Positions 51,925 through 60,642 of a stretch of 64,000 nucleotides of DNA are shown one piece after another. The stretch is from NCBI GenBank assembly GCA_964444305.1, contig CAYUGQ010000001.1, positions 1 to 64,000 on the forward strand. Direction: 5' to 3'. Under the pieces are notes generated by a model that was given only the letters and a program-made list of their open reading frames with translations, made no database searches and was not told where the DNA came from. Each line of letters starts with the position of its first letter. Position 1 is the stretch's first letter. The DNA comes from JAKFFN01 sp964444305. GTDB lineage: Bacteria > Sumerlaeota > Sumerlaeia > Sumerlaeales > Sumerlaeaceae. Both the position numbers and the translations under genes were made by a program.

Positions 51925-53246
51925 ACCCCCGCACTTTCGTCAGGAGCTGCCGTCGGTGTCGTGGGGGGCGTCAGGCTTTTGAAGGTATTGTTGCGAACGG
52001 CTACCGCTGTGGTGAGGGTCAGAATATAGTTAACGATCAGAGCGACAAGGGCGCCAGTGATGCCATAGGGGGGAATCAGCAGGGCGCTCAAGCTGTAGTT
52101 TGTAATGGCTGAGATTAGGGAGATGACCAGACCCCAACGCATGCCGCGGACGCCTTGCGACGCAAGGATCTGGCCGTAGGTTGTTGTGATGGCGATGAGA
52201 GTGGAGGCGATGGCGAACAGGACGATATAGGTCCAGACGAGGGGAAACTCGCCGCCGGAGAGAGTGACGGTGATCACCAGGACTACGGCAAACAGGATCA
52301 TGATGGGGAAAGCCGCGCGAACCCAGGCAGCGGTGAGGCGACGCCAGATGCCCTGTTTGTCTGAGCTGGCGGAGACTTTCGGGAAAAAGACTGTATAAAA
52401 AATCGTGGTGGCAAAGGTGGCCAGGGCGATGCTGCTCATGCTGTAGAGGCGAAACATGCCTACTTCGTCTTCGCCATAGATCCACTGGATTTGCAGCGGC
52501 TGAATTAGGAATGTGACAATATAGCCGGTGTTGCTGAGCAGGGAAAGGGCACTGTAAAATATGAGTTCTTTTGTGTGTGGGCTGAAAAGATTTTTGGGGG
52601 AGAGCTGGCGTCGGAATCGCCAGATCATGGGCGGAAGGCAAAGGAAATAGGCAAATCCATAGGCGATCAGAGCGGTAGAATAATCACGCCCGATAAGAAA
52701 ATGACCAATGGCCAGACCGGGCAGCAGCAGTGCGGCGAAGGTCATTTCGATTATGCCGCGTTGTCTGAACTCGCTGAAAATCTGGTAAATGGTGCTAAGC
52801 ATGGTGTATCCGGAGAACAGCAGTCCTACGCCTATGGCCCAGTATATCTTGGTTTCGTTGAGGCCGAGCTGTTCGCCTATGGTGTCGCGGAGCATCCAGA
52901 AGATGGCAGTAAAAATTATGGTGGTAAGGCCGGACAGGTAGATGGCTGTGGCTATCACGGGGTCGGGATTGGATTCTCTGGCGGTGTACCGGATTATGCC
53001 GACGTGAAATCCGAACAGCAAAAAGAGGCTGAGGAGCTGGGAGACCAGCAGGACCACCTGGGCTTCGCCGAATCCCGCGAGACCCAGGTAGCGTGCCATG
53101 ATGATTGCGGCGATGCTGGAGAAGACTTTGCTCAGGCTGAAAAAGATGGTGATGACGCTGAGGCTTTTCAGAAACGAATGAGTGCCCGGGCCTAGGCTCA
53201 TGCTGCGGTTGCGCACACCGTTGCGCAGGCGGTGCCAAAGTTGCAT
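51921..53246 (-). CDS. Wzx-like oligosaccharide flippase
   Basis: 441 residues with about 14 membrane segments. The first region, 'LKSLSVITIFFSLSKVFSSIAAIIMARYLGLAGFGEAQVVLLVSQL', is typical of the polysaccharide-transport MOP family. It is the second flippase-like gene in the window and is not close to the one at 33550. It follows the GT4 gene by 34 bases on the same strand and so completes a flippase-glycosyltransferase-epimerase set for a lipid-linked surface glycan. Confidence 0.88.
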   Translation of the reverse strand: MQLWHRLRNGVRNRSMSLGPGTHSFLKSLSVITIFFSLSKVFSSIAAIIMARYLGLAGFGEAQVVLLVSQLLSLFLLFGFHVGIIRYTARESNPDPVIATAIYLSGLTTIIFTAIFWMLRDTIGEQLGLNETKIYWAIGVGLLFSGYTMLSTIYQIFSEFRQRGIIEMTFAALLLPGLAIGHFLIGRDYSTALIAYGFAYFLCLPPMIWRFRRQLSPKNLFSPHTKELIFYSALSLLSNTGYIVTFLIQPLQIQWIYGEDEVGMFRLYSMSSIALATFATTIFYTVFFPKVSASSDKQGIWRRLTAAWVRAAFPIMILFAVVLVITVTLSGGEFPLVWTYIVLFAIASTLIAITTTYGQILASQGVRGMRWGLVISLISAITNYSLSALLIPPYGITGALVALIVNYILTLTTAVAVRNNTFKSLTPPTTPTAAPDESAGV

Positions 53247-53280
53247 CAGCGAATTCTCAACCTGATTGGAAAAATGATGT

Positions 53281-54531
53281 TCATCGGGCGTCCAGGGCCA
53301 GAGTCAGAAACTGGTTTCTATAGGTATCCAGGATGTTATCCAGTGCAAAGGGGGAAACGGTTTCGCGCAAGGTGGCGTGGCAGGTCTGCCAGAATTGTTC
53401 GTTTTCCATCAGGAGGCGGGTAGTGGTTTCTGCCAGGTTTATATCATCGCGGATGCAATAGCCGGGGGCGGGAGGGAGCTCTGCGGCGTCGACGGGTTCG
53501 GTGAGGATCTCGTTGGGATTGTGATCGTAGGTGATCACGGGACAGCCGTTTTTCATGGCTTCTATGACGACGTTGGAGAAACCTTCTGCTTCGGATGTTA
53601 GAACGAACAGGCGGGCGAGGCGATAGAGCTGGTTAATCTCGCTGGCTGCCACCCCGGGGATCAGGGCGAGATTCGGCAAAGAAGCTGCCTGTTGCTGAAC
53701 CTCCCGGAATAAGTCGGGGTGGTTTGGTTCCGGGGGCATAATCATGACAAACTCGTGCTGCGGGAATCGGGAGGCCAGATCGAGGAAGAGGTGGGGGCGT
53801 TTCATGGGATGGGCTCGGCCGACCCACAGGACTGACTTTCTCTGGTCAAAACGGGATTCAATTTCGGACGGATCAGGCAGGGGGTGTCCATTGGGAATCA
53901 GGGTGGTTTTGATTCCGAAATTGTCTGTTAGAGCCGTGGCCTGTCGGGTTGTCTGGACGATTACGAGATCGGCCCTTTTCAGGCAGTGAATGAAGAATCG
54001 CGCCGGCAGAATTCGTCCGCGAAAGATATGGCGGGTCATGTCTTGCAGATTGGTTTCCCAGTCATGCTCGATGCGGAAGACAAATTTAGCGCCGGTGATC
54101 CGGGCGGCCAGCCAGACGATGGATGCTTCTCCGGAGGCGAGCTTTGCGTAGTAGATTTTTGCGCGCTGACGGCGGAGTGTGCGGAAAAAATTAAAGTAAT
54201 ATTGTCCGACTGCGATGCGGCGCTTGATCCAGGAATCTTGGTAGGTAAGCGCGGGTGGGGGCTGAACGGGATATACGGTTGGGTTCGAGGAGACAGGAGT
54301 ATCGGGGATTCCCGGGGCTAATGTAAGCACGCGGAGATCGAAATTCTGGTCCGATGATAGGGCGCGGGCGAGGGTCCACATCTCGGTTTCTGCACCGCCA
54401 AACCCTGTTCTTTCTCCCATGGCCAGGGGATAAAGCTGGGTGGCAAAAAATACGATGGGAACGGGCGTGGGTGAAGTTTGAGGTGGTGCATTGTCAGGGG
54501 TAGCAGCCAGATCATCGGCGCCTGAATTCAC
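53281..54531 (-). CDS. GT4-family glycosyltransferase
   Basis: 416 residues of the GT-B fold. The N-terminal half has 'GFGGAETEMWTLARALS' (a G-G-A-E loop). The C-terminal half has the GT4 donor site: 'LWVGRAHPMKRPHLFLDLASRFP', 'LIPGVAASEINQLYRLARLFVLTSEAEGFSNVVIEAMKNGCPVITYD', with E-x7-E in 'SEAEGFSNVVIEA'. The start is GTG immediately after the epimerase stop (TAA then GTG), with GAAGGGG upstream, so translation is probably coupled. Donor and acceptor are unknown. Confidence 0.9.
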   Translation of the reverse strand: MNSGADDLAATPDNAPPQTSPTPVPIVFFATQLYPLAMGERTGFGGAETEMWTLARALSSDQNFDLRVLTLAPGIPDTPVSSNPTVYPVQPPPALTYQDSWIKRRIAVGQYYFNFFRTLRRQRAKIYYAKLASGEASIVWLAARITGAKFVFRIEHDWETNLQDMTRHIFRGRILPARFFIHCLKRADLVIVQTTRQATALTDNFGIKTTLIPNGHPLPDPSEIESRFDQRKSVLWVGRAHPMKRPHLFLDLASRFPQHEFVMIMPPEPNHPDLFREVQQQAASLPNLALIPGVAASEINQLYRLARLFVLTSEAEGFSNVVIEAMKNGCPVITYDHNPNEILTEPVDAAELPPAPGYCIRDDINLAETTTRLLMENEQFWQTCHATLRETVSPFALDNILDTYRNQFLTLALDAR

Positions 54532-55593
54532 TTAAACTCGCCCCTTCAACCCCTCATAAATCTCCCGCATGAGAGCGTGGATGTCGTACTGATACTTCCA
54601 GTCGGGGTAGTGCTGCTGGAACTTTGAGACATCGCTGACCCACCAGATGTGATCGCCGATGCGATTGTCGTCGAGATAGGTGATGTTGGCCTTTTTGCCG
54701 GAAATTTCTTCGCACATGGCGATGGCTTCTTTCATGCTGCAATTGCTGTGGCGGCTGCCGCCCATGTTGTAGACTTCGCCGGAGCGGGGCGCTTTGTAGA
54801 AGTGATAAAAGGCATCTACGAGGTCGTGAGAATGGATATTGTCGCGGACCTGCTTTCCCTTGTAGCCGAAAATCCGGTATTCGCGGCCGGACATGATGCA
54901 TTTCATAAGATAGCTCAGGAAGCCGTGAAGTTCTGCGCCCGAATGACCGGGGCCGGTGAGACAACCGCCGCGGAAAAGGCCTGTTTTCATGCCGAAATAG
55001 CGGCCGTATTCTTGCACCATGATGTCTGCGGCTACTTTTGAGGCGCCGAAGAGGGAGTGCTTTGACTGGTCGATAGACATGGATTCATCGATGCCGCGTT
55101 CGTACCAGCGGTGAGATTCGTCGAGTTCCCAGCGGTCTTCTAGTTCGACAAGAGGCAGGTAGTTTGGTGTGTCGCCATAGACTTTGTTGGTGGAAGTAAA
55201 AATGAATGGTGCGTCGGAGCAATGCTTGCGGGCGGCCTCCAGGAGTATCATGGTGCCGGTGGCGTTTACGGAGAAATCTGTCATGGGTTCGCGGGCGGCC
55301 CAGTCGTGGCTGGGCTGGGCGGCGGTGTGTACCACGAGGACAACGTCGCTGCCGTACTCGGCAAAAATTTTGTCGATGGCGGCTTCGTCGCGGATGTCGG
55401 CATCGTGGGCTCTAAAATTTGGGAACTCATTTTTGAGGCTTTCGGTCGACCAGCGGGTGGAGGCCTCGGGCCCGAAAAAATAGGCTCGCATGTCATTGTC
55501 GATTCCAGCCACGGTGTGGCCTTCCTGGCTGAACCGCCTTACGGTTTCTGCTCCGATCAGGCCGCTGGACCCTGTGACAATCACCACGCTCAT
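54532..55593 (-). CDS. NAD-dependent sugar epimerase/dehydratase (CDP-paratose 2-epimerase-like)
   Basis: The start is the ATG at 55593 (AAGGAA upstream), beginning right at 'MSVVIVTGSSGLIG'; a longer frame to 55722 adds 43 unrelated residues. The 353-residue product is an extended SDR with the TGxxGxxG loop and 'VVLVVHTAAQPSHDW', like tyvelose/CDP-paratose 2-epimerase relatives. At the usual YxxxK catalytic site it has 'LFGASKVAAD', with Phe for Tyr. I recall this variant from a sub-family with the context 'QEYGRYFGMKTGLFRGGCLTGPGHSGAELHG', so it need not mean loss of activity. It is the first gene of the glycan set. Confidence 0.88.
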   Translation of the reverse strand: MSVVIVTGSSGLIGAETVRRFSQEGHTVAGIDNDMRAYFFGPEASTRWSTESLKNEFPNFRAHDADIRDEAAIDKIFAEYGSDVVLVVHTAAQPSHDWAAREPMTDFSVNATGTMILLEAARKHCSDAPFIFTSTNKVYGDTPNYLPLVELEDRWELDESHRWYERGIDESMSIDQSKHSLFGASKVAADIMVQEYGRYFGMKTGLFRGGCLTGPGHSGAELHGFLSYLMKCIMSGREYRIFGYKGKQVRDNIHSHDLVDAFYHFYKAPRSGEVYNMGGSRHSNCSMKEAIAMCEEISGKKANITYLDDNRIGDHIWWVSDVSKFQQHYPDWKYQYDIHALMREIYEGLKGRV

Positions 55594-55765
55594 TAATGTG
55601 AGTTCCTTAATTTTGATTTGTTTTGGGGGTGGCCGGGCCTTGAAAATGGTGATAAAAAGGCTATCGGCAGACCTCTGAAAATCATGTCGATCGACACAAT
55701 TGCTGCGCAACCTTATTTTCACACTTGAATAGTCCGCTTTAAACCCCTGTTTAATCGTTTCTGGT

Positions 55766-56482
55766 ATGAAGACTCCAACTTATTCCGAATTCGTTTTGCG
55801 CCGTCTACACTCACTGACGGGCGTTATCCCATTGACGTTCTTTATCTTTTTCCACTTTTTCGCCAACAGCACGAGCCAGGGCGGAGAAGAGGCATTTGAT
55901 AGTACGGTCACAGTTTTGCGAGGGGTTCCCTACCTCCTGGCCGTGGAGTGGGCGTTGTTGTTTGCGCCGTTTCTCTTCCACATGCTGTATGGCATGTATA
56001 TCATCTTTACGGCCAAGCCCAACGCGGGCAAGCTGAACTATCGGCGCAACTGGGCCTATGTGTTTCAGCGGGTGACAGCGATGATCGTGTTTGTCTTTAT
56101 CATTTATCACGTGATCGGGCTGCGGTTTATTGATGTACATGGCGAGACCGCTGTTTACGCAATCATGCACGAGAAGCTCAGTCAGCCGTTTACGTACTGG
56201 TGGTATGTGGTGGGTATCGCCTGCACGTGTTTCCACCTCGCGAACGGTCTGGTTACGTTCTGCATGACGTGGGGTCTTACGGTTTCGACTCGCAGTCAGC
56301 GCGCGGCGGAGTGGGGCATGGGAGCGCTTGGTGTGTTGCTTTTTGTTATCGGTATCGGTGCCATTAACGGCTTCTTGAAGGCGGAGCCTGTGAAGGTGCC
56401 CGGCACGAACCTGGAGCCGCCTGTCACCGTTACGTCTGCGACGGCCCCTGAAGCTGCGGACGATTTGGTGGCTTTTAACTAG
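55766..56482 (+). CDS. sdhC: Succinate dehydrogenase cytochrome b subunit (SdhC, cyt b558 type)
   Basis: 238 residues with five membrane helices, of the Bacillus/epsilonproteobacterial single-anchor type. 'SEFVLRRLHSLTGVIPLTFFIFFHFFAN' opens helix I, and candidate haem-ligand histidines are in 'HSLTG', 'FFHFFAN', 'FLFHMLYG', 'IIYHVIGL' and 'CFHLANGL'. It anchors SdhA and SdhB and passes electrons to quinone. SdhA and SdhB genes, normally directly downstream, are absent: the next gene is unrelated. The C-terminal 40 residues (Pro/Thr/Ala-rich) are longer than usual. No clear ribosome-binding site. Confidence 0.87.
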   Translation: MKTPTYSEFVLRRLHSLTGVIPLTFFIFFHFFANSTSQGGEEAFDSTVTVLRGVPYLLAVEWALLFAPFLFHMLYGMYIIFTAKPNAGKLNYRRNWAYVFQRVTAMIVFVFIIYHVIGLRFIDVHGETAVYAIMHEKLSQPFTYWWYVVGIACTCFHLANGLVTFCMTWGLTVSTRSQRAAEWGMGALGVLLFVIGIGAINGFLKAEPVKVPGTNLEPPVTVTSATAPEAADDLVAFN

Positions 56483-56711
56483 TTAGCCTGTTGGACGCGC
56501 AAGGCGGTTTGGTTTGCTGTTAAAACAAACCTTGTCAAAATTGCAACTTTTGGGCTTATCAGGTGTCTAGTTCCATATATGGGCGCGTATCAAACTGCAG
56601 GCTCCAGATATGGTGCCAAAAAAAGCTTCCTTAAATCAAGTCATCCTTGACAGTAGTCCCTTGGAAGCGCTGTGGTTTGATTCGTAAAGTTTGGGGAAAA
56701 AAGGGATTGGG

Positions 56712-57377
56712 ATGAAAAAAACCGGGCCTTCCGGTTGGCGCGGAGTAATGAATCGCAGGCCGCAGCCTAGCGATTTTGGGTTGTCGCCATTGGCGAACAA
56801 CGTGGACTCGCTCACCCAACGCGATCTTCACAAGCCTCGCCCTTCCCGTTTGCAGCATGGAATCGGCGGGGGAATGCGATTTTCTGAGGGGCATGAGATC
56901 AGCGGCTTGGTTCCTGCCAGTTTTTCCAGAAACGTCTTTGCGCGTCAGATTTCGTTGACGACCCCCCGGGTGGTTGTGGGTATTTACTGTACGGTGCTTT
57001 TGACAATCCTGATGGTCAGTCACATCCACCTTCGTTTTCACATCCATGATATGAAAATGCAGGAGCATTCTTTGCAGAGTGTGCAGCAACAACTGGAGCG
57101 CCGGATTTCGTTTTTGGATCGTGGGGTTGCGAGTCGTATGGGTGATCTTGCGCCGATGAGGGACGTTGCCGTTAATCACCTGAACATGGTGCGCACGGGT
57201 CGCTCCTCAGAGCTGGTTATTGCGCCGCATGTTGCTCAGAAGTATTCTCCGGAGGCTATTGCCGCCGCGACGCAGAGAAACACTCAAACTGCTTCTTTAG
57301 GTGCGGAGGAACCGGTTCTTAACCCCTTCTTCCGGTTTGCTGATTTTGCCATGGCCTTTGTTCCTACAGAGAAGTAG
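56712..57377 (+). CDS. Single-pass membrane protein with FtsL/DivIC-like layout
   Basis: The start is set at the ATG at 56712, with AAAGGGATTGGG before it; a TTG at 56691 is possible. The 221-residue product has a roughly 85-residue basic, Gly/Arg/Pro-rich cytoplasmic part and one membrane helix ('VVVGIYCTVLLTILMVSHIHL'). Then comes a coiled-coil-like stretch ('MKMQEHSLQSVQQQLERRISFLD') and 'DLAPMRDVAVNHLNMVRT', which resembles the 'iA.e.LGM' end of FtsL. The layout therefore fits a divisome FtsL/DivIC-type protein, but the family is weakly conserved and no mra/mur/fts gene is adjacent. Treat the function as a guess. Confidence 0.7.
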   Translation: MKKTGPSGWRGVMNRRPQPSDFGLSPLANNVDSLTQRDLHKPRPSRLQHGIGGGMRFSEGHEISGLVPASFSRNVFARQISLTTPRVVVGIYCTVLLTILMVSHIHLRFHIHDMKMQEHSLQSVQQQLERRISFLDRGVASRMGDLAPMRDVAVNHLNMVRTGRSSELVIAPHVAQKYSPEAIAAATQRNTQTASLGAEEPVLNPFFRFADFAMAFVPTEK

Positions 57378-57398
57378 TGTCAGCGCGGTGGTTCTGCC

Positions 57399-58472
57399 CT
57401 AGGGCAGGTTGCTGTCGTCCGGATCTTTTACCAAGCGAAACCCCAGATGGCTCATGCCGGTATCAGGCGTGTTGCCGAGGCGGGCGCTGGGGCGGTAGCT
57501 GCTGCAATAGCTTTCATGACAAAGGAATGATCCGCCTCGAATTACTCGTTCTTGCAGGTGTGGGCTGGCGGGATTAGCTGGAGATTTGGGATCGATGGTC
57601 GGCGCAGTGAGGCTGCGGGCTTTATAAATTTCCGGATGGAACCAGTCGGCGCACCACTCCCACACATTGCCGCCCATATCATACTGGCCATAGCCGTTGG
57701 CGGGAAAAGACCATACGGGAGCGGTTCGATAATAGCCATCTTCCATTAAGTTTTTGACGGGAAATACGCCCTGCCAGATATTGGCCATGGGTCGCCCTTC
57801 CGGCTGGAGTTCGTTGCCCCAAACAAACTGGTTCTGATCAAGACCGCCGCGAGCAGCATATTCCCATTCGGCTTCGGTGGGCAGACGTTTTCCCGCCCAC
57901 CTGGCATAGGCTTGGGCATCATCCCATGAAACCATGACGACGGGATGTTTTTCGCGTCCGGCGATATTGCTATCGGGTCCTTCCGGGTGTTTCCAGCTCG
58001 CACCGGGTGTCCAGGTCCACCATTGGTCGACGGTATCAGGATCGGTTCCGGGCACTGGCGGATTAAACACCAGCGCGCCTGGCACCAGCACTTCTTTCGG
58101 CGGAGGCGGGGTGCCGGGGGGGACCTGGGCCATGATCTCCTGCAGGCTGGGTGTTGTTTCGGCGGTGGTCATATAGCCCGATTCCGCCACAAACCCGGCA
58201 AATTCTTCGTTAGTCACTTCATGGGTATCAATCCAGAAGGGACTGATTTGTACCGGGTGAGCCGGGCGTTCGGAAGGCCAGTGGGAGGCGTCGTTTGTTC
58301 CCATCATGAAGACTCCGCCCGGGAGGTAAACCATGCCCGCTGGGGTTGTTGGAGAATCTTTAGCTTCGGTGGCGGTGGTGCGGGGATCAGCGTAAATGCC
58401 TGATGTGAGGAGCAACAGGCTGCCCACATTAAGAAGAATCCGCAGGCTGTTCCAATGTCTTGCGCTCATCAT
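57399..58472 (-). CDS. Exported formylglycine-generating enzyme (SUMF1/FGE type)
   Basis: The start is the ATG at 58472 (AAAGG seven bases upstream, then a signal peptide, 'LLNVGSLLLLTSGIYA'); the frame also has a TTG at 58490. The 357-residue product has the FGE-sulfatase fold: 'MVYLPGGVFMMGTND', 'PFWIDTHEVTNEEFAGFVAESGY', 'HPVVMVSWDDAQAYARWAGKRLPTEAEWEYAARGG', 'GNVWEWCADWF'. Crucially it keeps both active-site cysteines, C318 and C323, in 'GGSFLCHESYC', as in true formylglycine-generating enzymes, which oxidise a sulfatase Cys to formylglycine with copper and oxygen. Many relatives lack this pair. No sulfatase gene is near. Confidence 0.92.
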   Translation of the reverse strand: MMSARHWNSLRILLNVGSLLLLTSGIYADPRTTATEAKDSPTTPAGMVYLPGGVFMMGTNDASHWPSERPAHPVQISPFWIDTHEVTNEEFAGFVAESGYMTTAETTPSLQEIMAQVPPGTPPPPKEVLVPGALVFNPPVPGTDPDTVDQWWTWTPGASWKHPEGPDSNIAGREKHPVVMVSWDDAQAYARWAGKRLPTEAEWEYAARGGLDQNQFVWGNELQPEGRPMANIWQGVFPVKNLMEDGYYRTAPVWSFPANGYGQYDMGGNVWEWCADWFHPEIYKARSLTAPTIDPKSPANPASPHLQERVIRGGSFLCHESYCSSYRPSARLGNTPDTGMSHLGFRLVKDPDDSNLP

Positions 58473-58554
58473 AAACCTTTGTATGGACAATAGCTGCCAG
58501 GTTCCGGTTTCTGTCCACAGGATTTGATAATGTTTTTCAGGGATAACACAGGAT

Positions 58555-59649
58555 ATGCTGCAAACGAAACAGAGGTCTGATTGTCGCTGGGATATCGTAA
58601 GTCTTGGTGAGGTGATGCTGCGTTTGGATCCGGGCGAAGGGCGAATTCATACGACGCGGTCTTTCCAGGCTTGGGAAGGCGGTGGGGAGTATAATGTTGC
58701 GAGGGGCATGAAGCGCTGTTTCGGGCTTGAAGCGGCCATCGTGACAGCGCTGGCAGATAATCCCGTGGGCTGCCTGATTCAGGATTTGATCTACCAGGGT
58801 GGCGTTGATCAGTCGTTTGTGCGCTGGGTTGATTATGACGGTGTGGGTCGGGAGGTGCGCAACGGGCTGAATTTTACGGAGCGGGGATTTGGTGCCCGTG
58901 GGGCGGTGGGATGCAGTGACCGGGGACATACGGCGGCATCAAAGTTGAGGGCTGGGGATGTGGACTGGGAGGAGATTTTCGTTAAACATGGTGCGCGGTG
59001 GTTTCACACGGGGGGCATCTTTGCGGCGTTGAGCGAGACCACGCCAGATGTGGCCCGGGAAGCTATGCAGGCTGCCCGTAAGCATGGCACGCTGGTTTCT
59101 TATGACTTGAACTATCGTCCCAGTCTGTGGAAATCCATCGGCGGCCAAGCCCGGGCGCAGGAGGTTAATCGATCGCTTGCCCCTTATGTGGACGTGATGA
59201 TTGGTAATGAAGAAGACTTCACCGCAGCGCTGGGTTTTGAGGTGGAAGGTTTGGACGAGCATCACAGCAAGCTGGATGTGGCGAATTTTGAAAAGATGAT
59301 CCATCGGGCCTGTGAGACTTTCCCTAATTTCCAAGTGGTGGCCACGACCTTGCGTCATGCCAAGACGGCATCCATCAACGACTGGGCGGCGGTTTTGTGG
59401 CACGGTGGAAAGCTTTATAAGAGCCGAATCCGGGAGAACCTGGAAATTTACGACCGCGTGGGCGGCGGTGACAGTTATGCCAGCGGGGTGATTTACGGGA
59501 TTTTGTCGGGGAAGGATCCGCAGTATTGTGTGGACTGTGGAGCAGCGCATGGAGCGTTGGCCATGACAACCCCGGGTGATACGACGATGGCTTCGCTGGC
59601 TGAGGTGGAAAAAGTGATGAAAGGCGGGACAGCGCGCGTCGATCGCTGA
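58555..59649 (+). CDS. PfkB-family sugar kinase (KDG-kinase-like)
   Basis: 364 residues of the ribokinase/PfkB fold. 'IVSLGEVMLRLDPGEG' opens the protein, 'EGGGEYNVARGMKRCFG' is the substrate loop, 'VSYDLNYRPSLW' is typical of 2-keto-3-deoxygluconate kinases, and 'DRVGGGDSYASGVIYGIL' is the second PfkB signature with the catalytic Asp. It phosphorylates a sugar or sugar acid at the primary hydroxyl. KDG is the best guess by motif. No uronate- or KDG-aldolase gene is adjacent, so the pathway is open. It follows the FGE gene divergently. Confidence 0.88.
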   Translation: MLQTKQRSDCRWDIVSLGEVMLRLDPGEGRIHTTRSFQAWEGGGEYNVARGMKRCFGLEAAIVTALADNPVGCLIQDLIYQGGVDQSFVRWVDYDGVGREVRNGLNFTERGFGARGAVGCSDRGHTAASKLRAGDVDWEEIFVKHGARWFHTGGIFAALSETTPDVAREAMQAARKHGTLVSYDLNYRPSLWKSIGGQARAQEVNRSLAPYVDVMIGNEEDFTAALGFEVEGLDEHHSKLDVANFEKMIHRACETFPNFQVVATTLRHAKTASINDWAAVLWHGGKLYKSRIRENLEIYDRVGGGDSYASGVIYGILSGKDPQYCVDCGAAHGALAMTTPGDTTMASLAEVEKVMKGGTARVDR

Positions 59650-59671
59650 CGGGCGGGCGTTTTAATTTTTT

Positions 59672-60433
59672 ATGGTTTCCAAATCACAAATTCAATTTGT
59701 CCGGAGCCTGCAGTCGCGCAAGGTGCGTCATGAGCGGAGGCTGTTTGTGGCGGAAGGACCGAAGGTTGTCGCGGAACTACTGGCGGAGTCTGCGTTGCAG
59801 GTGCAGGATGTTTTTGCCACTGAGACATGGGCCGAGAAGCTGGAGCGGGCCGTGCGTGACGGGGGCGGCACAATGACTGAGGTGGGTGATCAGGCTCTAA
59901 AGCGGCTTTCCAGCCTGACGACAGCTAACGGTGTTGTGGCGGTGTTTTCGATGCCAAACCTGCCGTCCTGGCCTCCGGATGATGAGACTGCGGCATTAAG
60001 TCTCATTTTGGATACGATTCAGGATCCAGGCAATATGGGTACGATCATACGTTGTGCGGACTGGTTTGGTGTGCGCAATATTATCTGTAGTGCGTCTTGT
60101 GCAGATGCGTTTAACAGCAAGGTGATCCAGGCGACCATGGGCAGTATCACCCGGGTACGGGTTTATTACGAGGATGACCTGGCCGGGTTTCTGGATGAGC
60201 ACCGAGGCGATAAACTAGTGATGGCGGCGGCGCTGGATGGCGAAAGCGTGCATCATGTGAAGCCTGCGACTACGGGTGATTTTCTTATTATCGGCAATGA
60301 GGCGCGTGGCATCAGCGAGGGCCTGCTCGCGCGGGCCGATAAGGTAGTAACGATTCCCCGGCTGGGTCAGGCGGAGTCGCTAAATGCGGGCGTGGCCACG
60401 GGAATTCTGCTTTCTCATTTGACGCAAAACTGA
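59672..60433 (+). CDS. TrmH/SpoU-family RNA 2'-O-methyltransferase
   Basis: 253 residues: an N-terminal RNA-binding part ('SLQSRKVRHERRLFVAEGPKVVAELL'), then the trefoil-knot SPOUT domain. Motif 1 is 'LDTIQDPGNMGTIIRCADWFG' with the conserved Asn and Arg, motif 2 'LIIGNEARGISEGL', motif 3 'IPRLGQAESLNAGVATGILL', where N is the usual catalytic-site residue. Family members methylate ribose in rRNA or tRNA; the exact nucleotide is not readable. It follows the sugar kinase by 22 bases, possibly in one transcript, and lies about 210 bases upstream of guaA. Confidence 0.92.
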   Translation: MVSKSQIQFVRSLQSRKVRHERRLFVAEGPKVVAELLAESALQVQDVFATETWAEKLERAVRDGGGTMTEVGDQALKRLSSLTTANGVVAVFSMPNLPSWPPDDETAALSLILDTIQDPGNMGTIIRCADWFGVRNIICSASCADAFNSKVIQATMGSITRVRVYYEDDLAGFLDEHRGDKLVMAAALDGESVHHVKPATTGDFLIIGNEARGISEGLLARADKVVTIPRLGQAESLNAGVATGILLSHLTQN

Positions 60434-60642
60434 TTTGTGAGGCGGGAGCCTTGACGTTCGGGGTGTGGTTTTTTGCTGGTATGGGCATCAAATAAATTTT
60501 TTCGGCCATGACGGGGGCAAAAGACAATTTTCTTTGTGGTTTTTCTTTATACAGTCATTGATGTCGTGTCGGCATCAGGGCGCACCGTCATCAGCACCCG
60601 TGTGCGCCAACCTCCAATAAACAAGGCCATGACACCGATCCC

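Noticed and set aside
54532..55593. Phe in place of the catalytic Tyr in the epimerase, considered as an inactivating change
   Set aside because: The same LFGASK context is, to my recollection, normal for a sub-family of these epimerases, so it is noted in the gene entry but not claimed as anomalous.
57394..57407. 14-base perfect palindrome overlapping the FGE stop codon
   Set aside because: No loop or T tract for a terminator, and its position inside the end of a converging gene makes an operator unlikely; probably chance.
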